A stretch of DNA of 64,000 nucleotides, from contig NC_035170.2 of assembly GCF_001659605.2 (NCBI RefSeq), forward strand, positions 13,372,502 to 13,436,501, written 5' to 3'. Below the pieces are notes generated by a model, which did no database searches, was not told the DNA's origin, and saw only the letters and a program-made list of their open reading frames with translations. The DNA is from Manihot esculenta (Eukaryota > Streptophyta > Magnoliopsida > Malpighiales > Euphorbiaceae). Made by a program: the position numbers and the translations under genes. How positions within the stretch are numbered: the stretch's first letter is position 1; each line of letters begins with the position of its first letter. This document shows positions 10,306 through 24,479 of the stretch, piece after piece.

Positions 10306-11825
10306 CAAGGTCATGAGCTTGAATCCTAGTAGGTGCTGTGAAGGGGATCGTTGGCCAGATAGGCCAGCATTCTACTTAGATCCCTTCGAACCATGGCGCT
10401 AGAACTTACTATGTTACAAGGAATTAGAGTTGCGCCTTAACCTTTTGGCATGGTGGTAAGCACTCGATCCTACAAGTAAGTTGTAGACTTTAACAAATAG
10501 TATTTTATGAAGAAATTTATACTTTCAGAAATTTGACAATCCACTAGTTTTAAACTAATATTTATAATGGATAAAAGAATTATAATTTTAGATGGATATA
10601 TAGAGGGATTTAAGAGTTCAATTTTAAAAGTGCAAGGACTAATTTATAAATTACAATAAAACTCAGTGACTAAAGTATAATTTATATAATATAAAATATT
10701 TTTCCTATAATGATAGGGATTTGAATGTTTATAAGGGTATTTTAGATACTTAAAATATTTATTCTCCTTTTAATTTATTAACTGACAAAATTATAAATGA
10801 AAGGATCTTTAATTTGGACGGATTGATTATAGAGAAATTTAAATATTGAATTTTAAAAATATAAGATCCGATCTATTAATTATATTAAAATTCAAAAACT
10901 AAAATATAATTTATCTAAAAAATATTGTGTAAAATTGGAGTAGAGCATGAGTAATTATACTAATGTTTGTGTATAACAAGAAGCTAACTAATTAGGTAAT
11001 ATGTAGATTAATTTAAAAGTTATCTTATTTAAAAGTTACTGAAAACTTTTAGGTTATAAGGTTTATACATATTACTAGATGACTATTGATTACTAACATC
11101 ACTAGGGTTGTGCACGATTCCTATCGTATTAAACTAAATCGGAATCAAAAAAGAACATATGAGGTAGGAATTAAATCGAATTTATTTAATTATTTAGTTT
11201 TAATTTTGATTTTTTTATCAAGAATTATATTGAAATCGAATCGGAACCGTATTGAAATCATACAGAAAAATCGATTTATATATATATTCTTAAATAATTT
11301 ATAGTAATATTATAATTCTAATGTATAAGTCCAATAATATGTTTTATATATCATATAATTCCAATAAAATTACACATATAATTGAAATATTGTTTAATTA
11401 TTAAATACTTCTTACTATTTTATTTAATTAATTGATTATAATTTGATTTATTTAAATAGATTACATATATATAATATATACACTAATAGAATTATACTAT
11501 TAGAATATAAATTACTAAAATATATATATATATATATATTGTTATTATTATTATATATATAATTATAATATAAAATTATTATATCTTTTAATCATTAATC
11601 AATTATTAAATATTTATAATATTATAATTTAGCTAATTTAATTAGTTAATTTTATTAAATATTTATAATAGTATAATTTAACTAATTTAATTAGTTAATT
11701 AAAATTTGTTCAATCTAAAGAGATAATATATTACCTCAATACTAATAGAATTATACTATTAAAATATAAATTACTAAAATAAATATATATAGATTGATAT
11801 GTCAGTATATATGTATTTATAATAA

Positions 11826-11865
<40 letters not shown>

Positions 11866-13100
11866 CTTTAATTCGTTAATTAAGCTTTATTTTATTTAAA
11901 TAGATTATATTATACACTATCTCTATATTAATAAAATTTATACTAATAAAATATAAATTATTAAAATCAATTAACTTGTAATTGTTATCTTTATATATAT
12001 AATTATTAACTAGATTATATATTAATAAATATAATTTAATAAAATTAAAAATAAATTAAATTAAAATAATTGTGACCATTTAAAATAAATACTATTAAGC
12101 TAAACTATATAATTTTAAATACTATCATAATTTTATCTAAAATTACGTTATTTTACTATAAAAAATAAAAAAAAAATTGAATATATTTTTAGACAAATGG
12201 TAAAAACTCGTTTAGTTAGAATTTATTTGTTCTCAAAATATTGTAATGAAGCTTTTAGAAATTCTATTTGAAATTTTTTTTAGTTTGAATATAGGAGTTT
12301 TATCAACATGGGAGGACTTAAAAAGACTTTTTGTGATGAAAAAATTATAAATATGTTCAATTAAACTCATATATTTTTATTCAAGAGTTAAATAAGTTTA
12401 ATTTAATTTTTTTAATTAAATTTTTATATTTTTATTTAAGACCAAATAAATCTTAATTTAATATAATATTATTTTTAATAATAAAATATTATTTTTATAT
12501 AATAAAATTTATTTTTATAATTTTAAAAATTATTTACTATTCTATGTACTTTCTAAAATTTTTATATTTTAATTATTTACTATTTTATGTACTTTTTAAA
12601 TTTTTTATGTTAATTAAAATATTAAATTTTTAATATTTCAAATTAAAAAATTAATATTATATTATATTAAAATTTATTTCATTTTTAAATAAAAATATAA
12701 TAGCTTAATTAAAAATAGAATTAATTTTATTTTATCGTTAAATGAAAAAAAAATATAATGTGATTTCATTAATTTTTATTTTTAAATATATATTTTTTTT
12801 TTTTTTGAAATAGGGGTTGGGGAGTCGAATTTTAGACCTTTCAAGACTACAGATAAGCCTTGGAGTGCGAATATATCATTTATTTTGAAAATCAATAGTT
12901 TAATTTTATATTATAAATACTACGATATCATGAAATATTATATAAATCTAAAATTGAACTACAATATATACATAGTTTTTTTTTGTCCACATGTCTTTAG
13001 AAAATATCTTTCTTTAAGTCAAACCCCTGCTTTCTTATGTATAATTTATTTTCAAAATGTAAGTTTTGTTTTTTTCTATGAATACATTGGTGTCTAATGC
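10306..13100. other. AT-rich intergenic stretch, no gene seen
   Basis: The first 200 bp may be retroelement leader sequence. Beyond that the DNA is AT-rich with TA microsatellites at about 11519-11541 and 11836-11862. Two loosely similar blocks (about 10560-10680 and 10810-10920, sharing AGGGATTTAA/AGAAATTTAA and CTAAA(G/A)TATAATTTAT words) suggest a diverged direct repeat. Short ORFs here have no recognisable content. Confidence 0.6.
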
Positions 13101-13176
13101 ACCACAGCATTCTGTAATCTCCCTTACCCTCTAAACTTTTTGCATCCATTCTCTCCTCTGTTCTGCATCTCATTCA

Positions 13177-14466
<1,290 letters not shown>

Positions 14467-17038
14467 TTTCATGGTAAGCACCCTGAAACATATTCCTATT
14501 TGATATTATTTGTGTAGTGCACTGTAATACTATGAATCGTTGTTGCTGTTGTAATGGATTGAAGAGATTATAGTGAAATCTTATGTGAAATTGGACCATG
14601 AATATGCAGCTTAAGTCCCTCACAAAAATCGCCGTGAGGAAGGATAAGAAGCTGAGTTGTAATGAACATCGATTGAGTAAAATTTTAATTTTAAATTTAT
14701 TTAATTTAATTCAATTTTAAATCAAAGCATCATGGACCTCAATTCTCTTATCCATAAATATTTGACTTTTCAAAAAATTATAAAATATCCTAAATATATG
14801 TAGATTTTTATACCACTAAACTTTAATATAATCACATGTATTAAATATATATCCCTCAATATATTTTATTACTTCTTGTAAATTCACTTTAAAAAATTAC
14901 TATAAAAAGAAAATTATTTTGTCACATAAACTAATTGCACTTTACAAAAATTTTATATTTAATTAACAATAATGTTATCAATTTAATCTAATTTTTATTA
15001 TATTAATTTGTAAAAAATATATTTATAATATTACTTCATTAATTTAATATATTTTCAGCAAATTGATTATTTTACAAAAAGAAAAATCATTTTACGTAAA
15101 TTTACTACAAAAAGCATACAATTTCTGTAAATTTTAATTTATTTTTATAACAAACTAAATTTACCTTATTTTAAACCAAGTAAACGTAAAAATTGTTGTA
15201 AAAAAATAACCGTAGAGATCCCCTTGCAGAGGAAATGAACTTCAAGCTTCTTTAAGAGAGGCCTAAAACAACCTTCCTTGTCGTTAAAAACATTATAGCA
15301 TGCACATGAAAAAGTTAAATTTACCCATAATAAAAAAAATATTAATTTTAATTTTTCAGTTTAAATTTATTCTTAAACTATTATTAAAAATTTAAATAAA
15401 CTCTAATAAATTGAAGACAACATAGTTTTAAATTTTCATTATTTTAATGAATAATTGAAAAGTAAATTCGTACAGAAAAATAAAATTTAGCACTTTTTCT
15501 CTTATTATATAATTTAAAGTAAATTAATAAAAAATTATTATTTAAAAAAATTAATTAATTAATTTTTCGATTTTAAAAAATACATTAAAACATCTTGTCA
15601 TTTTAAAAAGTTTACTACTTAATTCCTTCGTTAATTTTATCGTTAAGTATTTTATTACTTAATTCTTATAGTTTTGAAAAATTTATTAATTAATCTCTCA
15701 AATTTTTAAAAAATTTACTAATTAGTCCCTTTCTATCAGATGCATTTTAAAATTTTTTACAATTAAAACTAATAAAGGGATTAACTAGTAGAATTATTAA
15801 AATATTAAAAATGTTTTAATACATTTTTTAAAATTAAAAGACTAACTAGTAAATTTTTCATACCATAAGAATTAAATAATAATTTTTCATTAATAAATTA
15901 ATTCAAAGTGTATTAAAATGAATCTAATTGAAAAAATTTAAAATTTTTAAAAATAAATAAGCAACACATTGATTGAATTAATCAATTCAATTATTTTAAT
16001 TCAATAACATTGAATCGAATCCAACTCTAAATTTAAATTTATTAATATTACATATTCACCTATCTGAATTTCTAAGAAAACATAACTAAATTGAAATATA
16101 TCAATTTAGTTTGATCTAATTTGATATATCACTTTTAATCTTCCAATATTAAAATTTTTGTTTTCGTTAAATTTGAATAAAAAAAAAAAACCAATTCAAG
16201 AATCATTGAATTTTTTTGTTTCATATGCTTTGGGAATCGATCTATTAAACTATTGGAGTACTAAATCACAGTATCAAAGTCGCAATCCGCCAAATAAATT
16301 ACAAAATATTAAATCAAGATAAAATTATTATGAAACCCTAAAATTTTAGAAAATTTATTAATTTACTTTTTATAATTTATTTTTATACTATTTAAAAATA
16401 TTAAATTTTATCTTTCAAACTAAATTTTTTTAAACTATAATTAAAAAATTAAATAGTTAAATGAAAGATTAAATAGTGAAATAAGTTTCGATTTGATTCT
16501 TAAACCAAAAACAGAACTCAACAATTAAATAGTTATAGCTTAGCTCAGTTTGTTTAATTCTTATATATATATATATATTTTGCATAGTTTTTAAGTTCAG
16601 TTCAAAATTCTCCAAAAGCTGTACACAACCTTAATTTAGATACAAAAGATGATTAAGAAAATTTTAGTTTCAACAAATTGAGATATACTGAAATGGACTG
16701 CAAAATTTAGTCTTAGTGTTATTTTTAAAAAACGACATTGAATAAAAAAATTTAAATATTTACAAAAATTTATATTTATATTAACATCAAGTAAAATCAA
16801 ATCTTTTCAATTTGCCATAATTATAATAAAAGGATTAAATTAAATTTAAAAAAATTAATGATAAATTATAATATATTTCTTAAAGTTTTATATTATTAAT
16901 AAAATATATAATTTTTTTATTTAAACTTTATATTAAAATTAAATATATTTTATATTTATTATATATCATATTAAAATATTTAACGCAAATAAATCTATAT
17001 TATATAAGAGTACATATAAATAATATATATTAAAATAT
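14467..17038. other. 3' flank of PRISE gene and AT-rich intergenic DNA
   Basis: 14467 to about 14640 is the likely 3' UTR of the reductase. Beyond it is AT-rich sequence without coding content. It contains one inverted-repeat element (15520-15905) and a TA microsatellite (about 16563-16578). 16450-16620 is typical decayed repeat DNA. Confidence 0.55.
15520..15905. repeat. Foldback / MITE-like inverted repeat
   Basis: The left arm (about 15520-15625) and the reverse complement of the right arm (about 15782-15905) share a long, imperfect match with common words AAAAATTATTATTTAA, TTTTAAAAAATACATTAAAACAT (one mismatch) and CTACTTAATTCC/CTAGTTAATCCC. The inner part is itself repetitive (TACTAATTAGTCCCTT). 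Ends and target duplication are not resolved. Confidence 0.5.
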
Positions 17039-17047
17039 TTTATTAAA

Positions 17048-18270
17048 GAACACTTTCCGCTATATTATTGACGGCATTAAAAAAAGACTTGAGGGTTGGC
17101 AGGCTAAAACCTTATCCATGGCGGGTCGTACTACTTTGGTGAAATCTATGCTCTCTTCTTTGCCTATATACCCTATGCAATGTAACTCGTTGCCGGTCTC
17201 GCTTTACAAGGAAATGGAACAAGTGTGCAGAGACTTCATTTGGCAAGGTAGTAATCAATTCTCTAAAGTTTACTTAGTTGCTTGGGATATTTTAAAACGT
17301 CCTAAAGATCACGGGGGCTTGGAGATTCGTGACTTTTCTACTATGAATAAAGCTCTTTTGGGAAAATTGGCTTGGCGGGCTATGGAGAATGATGATTGCC
17401 TTTGGACTAAGTGTTTCATTAAAAAATACTTACAGCACAGATCCCAATAGACCCCTAATGCTGCAGCCTCCTCATCTCATATCTAGAAAGCCTTTTGCAA
17501 AGGTTATGGGAGTATTAAGGATGGTCTTATGGTGGATGTTAGAAATGGATCCTCTACGAATTTTTGGTTCGATTCCTGGCTTTCCATAGGGCCTCTTGCC
17601 CAATTTGCTTTGATTCCCGTCGATGACTCGATGGCTACTGTTAGTGTGCGGTATTTTTACAGCAGGCTCTTGAGAATACTGAAGTTTGGAAACGTGCTTC
17701 AGGAGTGGGCCATACTATTTCTAGATCGTCCATAACCTTCATTTCTTGGTCCTCTCCTGCTATGGGATGAATTGCTATAAATACAGATGGTGCAGCTAAG
17801 GGTTGTCCAGGACCTGCGGATATCTCTAATGGTGATTGGATTCTTGGCTATCAATCTGCCTTGGGTACTTGTACAGCAATTGAAGCTGAGCTTTGGGGCA
17901 TTCTTCTGGGCCTTCGGGCAGCGTGGGATAGAGGATGGAAATTTGTACAGGTTCAAACTGATTCATAGGTAGCCATGCAATTAATTGAGAAAAGTTTAGA
18001 TGGAGCAAGCCGGGTTAGGAATCTAGTTTCTAAGATTACGACTTTGGTGGGTTATGCGTGGGAAGTTAATTTCAAGAACATCTTTCGCGAGGCTAACTAT
18101 GTGGCTGATTGCTTAGCAAAATCGTTAGTTGGAGGCCCCATTAGGATGCAAATTCTGGAAATGGCTTCTGTGGAAACTCGTTATTACTTGCAAGCTGATA
18201 CTGTTGGAGTTATATGATTTCGTGACTTTGCTTAAGGACTTAATACATTGCTTACTATGTAAAAAAAAAA
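17048..18270 (+). mobile_element. 5'-truncated LINE (RNase-H type) with poly(A) tail
   Basis: It encodes the C-terminal end of a plant LINE ORF2 and ends in ten A residues at 18261-18270. A 9-bp direct repeat, TTTATTAAA, flanks it exactly (17039-17047 and 18271-18279). The repeat is AT-rich, so chance cannot be fully excluded, but it sits right at the poly(A) end. The 5' truncation is typical of target-primed reverse transcription. Confidence 0.85.
17066..18216 (+). pseudogene. LINE ORF2 C-terminal fragment (RT end and RNase H)
   Basis: From 17066 an open frame reads into the typical post-RT segment of plant LINEs: GWQAKTLSMAGR, an IP..MQ stretch and HGGLEIRDFSTMNKALL, up to 17447. After a stop and frame change come VRNGSSTNFWFDSW (17530-17575) and, from about 17776, an RNase H domain: AINTDGAAKG, then AIEAELWGILLGLRAAW with the second acidic residue, then VQTDS. 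A stop follows TDS at about 17966. The tail has REANYVADCLAKS, the usual LINE RNase H end. The zinc-finger region between the RT end and RNase H is largely deleted. Confidence 0.85.
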
Positions 18271-18715
18271 TTTATTAAATATTTATATTTAATATTATAA
18301 ATTATGTATTGTGTAATTTTTTATATTTGAAAAACTTTACTTTTTATTAATAATATTTTAAATAAAATGAAATATTATGTATTTTAAATTGTAAAATTTT
18401 ATACTTTTTTTATATGTTAAATTTTTATTAATAATTTATATTATTATATAAAAGTAAAAATAGAAAATAAATAATGAAATTAACAAAAAAAATATTATTA
18501 TAATAAAAATATATATTTAAATATTATTTTATTAATCAAATAAAATTTAAAAATTATATTATAATTTATCATTAACTTTTTTAAATTCATGTTTATAAAC
18601 ATTAAAAATGTTTGCTTTTATCATTTAAAATTTAAAAGCATTAGATATAAATATGGTAAATATTTAAATTTTTTTATTCAATAACCCTTTTTAAAAAAAT
18701 ATGTTATTGGTGACA

Positions 18716-19560
18716 ATTTTTTTCCAAAGACAAAATTTCATTAAGAGAGCAAATTACATCCTAGTCCAACAGAGTTCTAAATATAGCCCCAATCTAAAGA
18801 GGCTTAAACAGTAAAAGCCCAAGTCCAAAACGCAAGTCTAGTAGAAAACCAAGCTCCAGCAACCCAAGAAAAAAAGCAAAAAAAAAAATCTTTACACTCA
18901 AAAACCCTAAAAAATTTGACCCACAACACAATCTAGCAAAGAAGAAGATGCAGCGTGCTGATGTGCACCGCCCTCTGCCGAGGAACTGAAGGAAGCACAG
19001 TCAAGAGAGGAACCTCTTTTCGCACATAAAAAAACATATAAAAGCTCAAAAATTGTTGCTTCCATTAACATCTCTAGAAGATTGAAAGGAAGGAGCCACC
19101 ATTTGTCATTTAGAAGGACCAACTGAAATCCATAGAAACTCAATCTAGGTTAACCGGAGCTTTGAGAAGAAAGCAAAGAACTATGCGTAACAATCATACA
19201 TACAGTGGTTAGATAGAGCTCTTAGAGCAGCCCATGAGAGGATGTTGTGAATATTCCAAAGACAGATCCACCGCCTAAACATCAACAGCCTAACAAATCC
19301 CTCAGATAGTTTTGTAGATGTTAGGAAGAGACCTGCAAAAATATGCATTAAAGCTCAAAACCAACTATTGTAACGGTTTAAAAATTAGAAGAAGAAAAAG
19401 AAGAGCATATCAAAAGAAAAATCCCTATCGCTTTAACATTCTATCCTATGGTAGGGAGAGACAGACTTACAATCGAGTAGAGAAGCTAGCTTGGAAGAGG
19501 CAAGCTTATCATAAATTTGGAAGATTAAATTTCAAATAAAGCAAGTGAAAGAATCCTAGA
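18716..19560 (-). mobile_element. Probable LINE 3'-end remnant, minus strand
   Basis: Read on the minus strand the block ends ..GCTCTCTTAATGAAATTTTGTCTTTGG followed by a run of A, the usual look of a plant LINE 3' end (AATGAAAT..A-tail). It also holds GGGCTTTTACTG and GGGGCTATATTTAG-like text. No conserved protein could be read from the rest. The 5' limit is unclear and no target duplication was found. Its base composition is richer in G+C than the flanks. Confidence 0.4.
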
Positions 19561-21482
19561 GTCTCGTGTCGTCCGCTAACCTTCTATGCTATAGCGGGAG
19601 AGGTCTCAATCGATTATGTTGGCTCGTCACTCGTGGTTACTCTATCGATTATGGCGTCTTGGCCTTGGCTTACAAGTCACGGTGGCTTCAATTGGAAGCT
19701 GTGGAGCGGCAAGGATTGTCCAATTGAGCTTCTATAGGATTTCCATCTACAGTTTCTACTTTGTGGGAGGCTTCTCTCTGCTTGATTGACGTTATACATC
19801 TCCAGGGCACCACAGTTGTTTCACTACTCTGGACAGCCACCTCAAGGCGAGAGATCTGATGACGCCAGTGGGCTTTGTGAAATGTCTATCCCCTTAGCTC
19901 CGATGAGATCCTCTGGCTGTGCTTAATTGTGCTTATGGTCTACTAGAGGTTCAACTATAGTATTGGAGGTTAAAGGTCTAGTCTTTGGTTTGGGTTTGTC
20001 AGTGATGTGTTGATCAGATTTTGGGGATGATAGACAGTACTTCATCCAAAATGGTGGAGATTTTGCAATGTAATTTGAAGAGCATGAGGCAGAATTTAGA
20101 GATGCAATGCCTATTCCAAGAGTTAATTTAAAATGCAGGTTCTCACTGCTTCTGAAAATGCAAAAGTGATTTACTTACCAGATGGAGAGAAATATATCTT
20201 GCAGAAGCAGCTGATGATCCTTTCCATCTGAATTAACCTTATCTTTGTTACTACAGACACGTTGAAATGAAGTCAGAAAATAAATCGACTTCTGAAATTG
20301 AATGATTTAAAAATTAAAGTAGTTCTAGCAAGAGCTAAAATCATAACTTTTCAATACTGGAAAAAGGAAATATACTCGATCCAATCTTCAAGTCGTATGA
20401 AGTTCTGAAAAAATAATAATAATAAGTTGCAGCAAATATTCTCATAGTATCAGATAACTAGTTGCCCTTGATGACTAATAGAGGAAATAGTGTTTTTCAA
20501 AAATAAGTGAAACCGAAGGAGATAAGAACCAGTATTATAGAGGATGAGTAGATCCTGTTGAAGTCAATTACAACTTCCAGATATCAATTGTGACTGAAGA
20601 AACATAGGTTTGCTTCTATTCCCTGCAGACAGAAGTTCAGAATTTGAATAATCATGACATTTGAAGTCGTATCATCAATCAAACTGACATGCCCCGTTCA
20701 TAATTAATTAGTGTGAGACAAATGAAATACCTTAACAAAAATGCAAATTTAAATATGAAACAAACTGGAAAACACAAAAAGATACCCCAATAAACATCCA
20801 ATTTATCTAATATATTTGACAATAAAATTTTCTCTGGATGTTTGAGTGCCATAACAAGAAGAGACTGAACCGTGAGAGAAATGGAAGTTTTTGAACTGGG
20901 ATTTTTCTGATAGAATAACATATTATTTCATTTTGAAGTTTAAATATCCACCTATCATCATAAGAAAGCGGAGGTGAAAAAAGTTGGAAAATGTAGATAG
21001 ACCTGTCTGGAATCCAAAAGTAGAAAAATGTTTGCTGTGTGCAAGCAACATATAATTCCAGTGTTGGACCTAGCAATATGTTCTATCATATGATGGATAG
21101 TCAAAGCTTAGTGGAATCACCTTCCACATTTGTACGTCCACAAAGTAAGCAGTGCACCAACTTTCCAGAAAGAGATAAGTATATAATGTAGAAGCAGCAG
21201 ATTTTTCTTGGTATGACATTAATTTAGCTCTGCCATATACACACAGACAAGACAATATTGGTAGAATATAAACACATAGACAAGACAATATTGGTAGAAT
21301 ATAAAAGATGCACATACAGTTTGCTAGTAACACATTTACATTATAGAAACAAATGTTGCCCAAAAAATAAAACCACAAGTTAAAAATATATTATAGGCAC
21401 AAAAAAGGGAAAAGGTTATACATGTGTTAAGAGGGGAAAAAGCAAGCCAACCAAGCTGCCTTCTATTTCAAGACAAAATCAT
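19561..21482. other. Unassigned sequence and probable 3' region of the PPR gene
   Basis: 19561-20000 is GC-richer and gene-like in composition but gives no recognisable protein on either strand; it may be old LINE sequence. 20040-21482 lies downstream of the minus-strand PPR gene. On the minus strand a good splice donor (CTG|GTAAGTAAAT, about 20180) and an acceptor-like TTCTTCAG (about 20600) are visible. Part may therefore be a spliced 3' UTR or an unrecognised small gene; neither is proven. Confidence 0.35.
21239..21304. repeat. 33-bp tandem duplication in PPR 3' flank
   Basis: Two adjacent copies of a 33-bp unit containing GACAAGACAATATTGGTAGA, differing at about one position. It probably arose by slippage in the 3' untranslated region. 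Confidence 0.85.
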
Positions 21483-23957
21483 CTATGACCATTTCTTCAT
21501 TATACGTTCAGTTAACCTGCATTCTTCCTCCTTGGAAACATGAGGATCAAGCTCACGAAGGCTGCTAACAAATGTGCTTGCATCAGCCCGACGATTATGT
21601 TTACAGTACCCATCTACAATTGAGTTGTATGTATTCTGGTTTCGCTTACAGCCATTCTTGATCATGTATTTAACGACATCAATGGCCTCCTCAAACATTG
21701 AATCAGCTGCATAACTTGCGACAAATGTATTATATGTAATAACATCTGGAACAAGCCCAGAATCCTTGATTTCTGAAAATATCCGTGAAGCCTCTTTCAT
21801 CCTACCATTTCGACAATATGCAAAAATAACGGTATTATATGATATTATGTCAGGCTTTAATCCTTTAGCAAGAATGTCTTTTAAAATTTCTTCTGATCTC
21901 TGAAAATTTTCTGAGCGGCTGTACATATACATCAAACTATTGTAAGTTGCCAAGCTTGGACTGAATCCACTCTCATCCATTAAGTTCAAAATCTCATTGG
22001 CTTTGGCAACCATCTGCCTTCTGCCATATATTGCAATCATGGCATTAAGAGTACTCAAATCAGGTGAGCCTTTTTTCCTCAATTCCATGAACGCATGTTC
22101 AGCTTCCATTAGGAGGTCACATTTACTATTAACTAAAACAAGTGTCTTCAACAGAACAGCAACAGGTTCAGTTACACCAGAGTATATCTCTTCAGCAAGA
22201 GCTCGCATTCGTTCAATTTCCTTGCCATTGGCATAAGCATGAAGCAGAGAACAGTAGGTGAGCTCATTAGGCTTGCAACTAACATCCTTCATTTCGGTAA
22301 ATATTTTCTCCGACTGTTCCCAAAGTCCTCCTCGAGCCAATGCAGCTAAAACAGCATTATAGGAAGAAAGATCAGGACCAACCCCAGCTTCCAGCATTCT
22401 TTTATATACAGCCATGGCTTGTTCAAAAGAGCCACATCGGCTGTATGCACTTATTAATGTATTGAATGTGTCCCTCTCAGGCACAAACCCAGCCCTCTTC
22501 ATCTCTTTGAACACTCCAGACACTTCTGAGTCCATCCCATTTTGTCCAAAAACTGCCAAAAGAGTATTCCATGTAACAATATCTGGCACACAATTGCACG
22601 TTTTAATCTCCTCAAAAACCTTCATCATTTCAGCAAACTTCCCCCTGTTACCGTGCATCTTGATTAAGGCATTGAAAGTACATATATTTGGCTTACAACC
22701 AGCAGCTCTCATTTGCTCAAAAACCCTCATTGCATATTCATCCTTCCCAGACTTCTCAAATCCTGATAGGAGCGTAGTATATGTAAAAACATCAGGCTTA
22801 ATCCCTTTTTCCACCATTTGGGTTTTAAGCTCCATTGCTTCCCTCAGTAGACCATCTCTGGAATAAGCTGATATCAGTGAATTGTAAGTCACAATACTAG
22901 GAGAAAATCCATTAGTTTCCATTTCCTTTAATACCTCCATAGCCTCCTTAGGCCGCCTAGACTTCCCATAAACATCCAATAAAGAATTATAGGTGACCTT
23001 ATCAGGTGAAAAACCTGCCAATTTCATCTCCTCAAAAACCTGAACAGCTTCTTCATACAAAGACCCTCGACGGCAACAGCTTATGAGCGTGTTATATGTA
23101 TAGTCATCTAAAGCAACCCCAGCACTCTTCATTCCCTCAACAAGACCAGAAATCTTACTCCAAGGCATACCCATTTTTCCATAAACATTCAAAATTACAT
23201 TATAAGTTATCAAAGTTGGTTTACACCCTTCTTCCTCCATCTTCCTAAACACCAAAACAGCATCCCTGTACCTTCCATTACTAGCATAAGCAGTTATCAA
23301 CGAAGTATAAGCATAAACGTCAAGATCAAGCCCATCTTTACGAAGATTATTAAACAAAGAAGCTGCAGCTGAAACTTTACCCTGTTTGCCGAGCATACTA
23401 ACAATCACAGCTACAACAGAACAATTCAAAACCAATTCACACTCCTTTCTACTCCGAACCCACTCAAACACACTCACTGCCAAATCACATTTCTTGTAAA
23501 ACCCTAAACCCTTAATTACACCTAAAACATCCATAGACAAACTATCCATGTTACCACTAATAGAGCTTGATTCATCCTGATAGTACTCAAATAAGTGACT
23601 CAAAATTTTATCCAACTCGGTGCTTTCAAAAGAAGGGTCAGTTAAAGAATTAAGAACTTGCTGACCTAGAGGAGAAAGACGGTGGTGAGACCAGGGCTTG
23701 CCACGGTTGGGGTCACGGGCCTTGCCGATGCGGGTTCGAGGTCTGGGAGATAGATTAGAGGGGTTCTTTGGATTAATGGGTTTAAGAAAATCTGAGTGTT
23801 GGTTGCTAAGGAGCAGGTTCTGAAGAAGAGGAGCTATAGGTGGGGGTGAAGAAGTTGGTATTACAGGTTGATGATGGGAGTGGGTTTGGCTTGGAAATTG
23901 GGGTTTTGTGGGTGGTGGGTTTGAGAGCAGAAGCGATAGAGCCACCTTCTCCGCCAT
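21483..23957 (-). CDS. P-class pentatricopeptide-repeat protein, At5g02860 counterpart
   Basis: An intronless 824-aa protein. I chose the ATG at 23957 (MAEKVALSLLL) because the Arabidopsis counterpart begins in the same way; the frame stays open 45 codons upstream, but that part includes the putative leader. Residues 1-85 are rich in Pro, Ser and His. A conserved stretch, RIGKARDPNRGKPWS, follows, then about 18 PPR motifs of mostly 35 aa from about residue 180 to near the C-terminus (e.g. VFTYTTLLSGFEKSGKDEYA). One motif (KKGSPDLST) is one residue short compared with relatives. There are no E/DYW or SMR domains, so it is P class. Such proteins bind organellar RNA and affect its stability, splicing or translation; the target here is unknown, and organelle import is inferred. 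It looks intact. Confidence 0.95.
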   Translation of the reverse strand: MAEKVALSLLLSNPPPTKPQFPSQTHSHHQPVIPTSSPPPIAPLLQNLLLSNQHSDFLKPINPKNPSNLSPRPRTRIGKARDPNRGKPWSHHRLSPLGQQVLNSLTDPSFESTELDKILSHLFEYYQDESSSISGNMDSLSMDVLGVIKGLGFYKKCDLAVSVFEWVRSRKECELVLNCSVVAVIVSMLGKQGKVSAAASLFNNLRKDGLDLDVYAYTSLITAYASNGRYRDAVLVFRKMEEEGCKPTLITYNVILNVYGKMGMPWSKISGLVEGMKSAGVALDDYTYNTLISCCRRGSLYEEAVQVFEEMKLAGFSPDKVTYNSLLDVYGKSRRPKEAMEVLKEMETNGFSPSIVTYNSLISAYSRDGLLREAMELKTQMVEKGIKPDVFTYTTLLSGFEKSGKDEYAMRVFEQMRAAGCKPNICTFNALIKMHGNRGKFAEMMKVFEEIKTCNCVPDIVTWNTLLAVFGQNGMDSEVSGVFKEMKRAGFVPERDTFNTLISAYSRCGSFEQAMAVYKRMLEAGVGPDLSSYNAVLAALARGGLWEQSEKIFTEMKDVSCKPNELTYCSLLHAYANGKEIERMRALAEEIYSGVTEPVAVLLKTLVLVNSKCDLLMEAEHAFMELRKKGSPDLSTLNAMIAIYGRRQMVAKANEILNLMDESGFSPSLATYNSLMYMYSRSENFQRSEEILKDILAKGLKPDIISYNTVIFAYCRNGRMKEASRIFSEIKDSGLVPDVITYNTFVASYAADSMFEEAIDVVKYMIKNGCKRNQNTYNSIVDGYCKHNRRADASTFVSSLRELDPHVSKEEECRLTERIMKKWS

Positions 23958-24070
23958 GGAGATCAGGGCCAGCAAGAGAACGAAGATTGAAGATTGAAGA
24001 TTTTCAGTGAGTTTGGCTTTTTTACTTGAGGAAAATATTCTGGCAGTGAGAAGACTATCCGAGTCTCCTG

Positions 24071-24078
24071 ATATAAAT
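24071..24078 (-). promoter_or_regulatory. TATA-like box of the PPR gene
   Basis: On the minus strand CATTTATAT lies about 115 bp upstream of the chosen start, a plausible TATA distance for a 70-90 nt leader. Recognisable retroelement sequence begins about 100 bp further upstream, so the native promoter may be very short. Confidence 0.4.
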
Positions 24079-24479
24079 GGGTAAATTACCATTTAAAATA
24101 GATATGGCAAAAATTCAAAATTGGTGCCTAAACTTTTTATCAAATTTCAAAAAAGTCTATTTTTAAGGACTCGAAAAGAAGTGATCCAAGCGCAATCCAA
24201 AAGAAATGCCAAACTGAAGGATGAGGAATCATCGGACAAAGCTCTGAAGGACATCAACTGAAAACTGGTTCAGACCGTGCAAAGGTACCAAAAAGATTAA
24301 GAGTAGGACTATATTCTGGACGATATATTGCCCTTGTCAGAAGAAATCTTAGCAAAAACTTTTCCAACTAAGTTTACCAGTCTCCCGAATAAGGAATGAC
24401 CAAAATAAGTACAAAAATTATATTCCATTGAATAATTCATGAACACGTATTCTCATATGGATCAGGAAAAATAATAAGG

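Noticed and set aside
10311..10480. tRNA-derived SINE suggested by a B-box-like GAGCTTGAATCC and an A-box-like TGGCATGGTGG
   Set aside because: The boxes are in the wrong order and spacing for a Pol III promoter, and the first lies within the PBS-adjacent leader where such text is common. No poly(A) or target duplication was found.
19318..19539. Basic 73-aa frame
   Set aside because: It has no recognisable family, codon pattern or neighbours, and lies in probable retroelement debris.
22414..22866. 150-aa plus-strand frame inside the PPR gene
   Set aside because: It is an antisense shadow of the PPR repeats.
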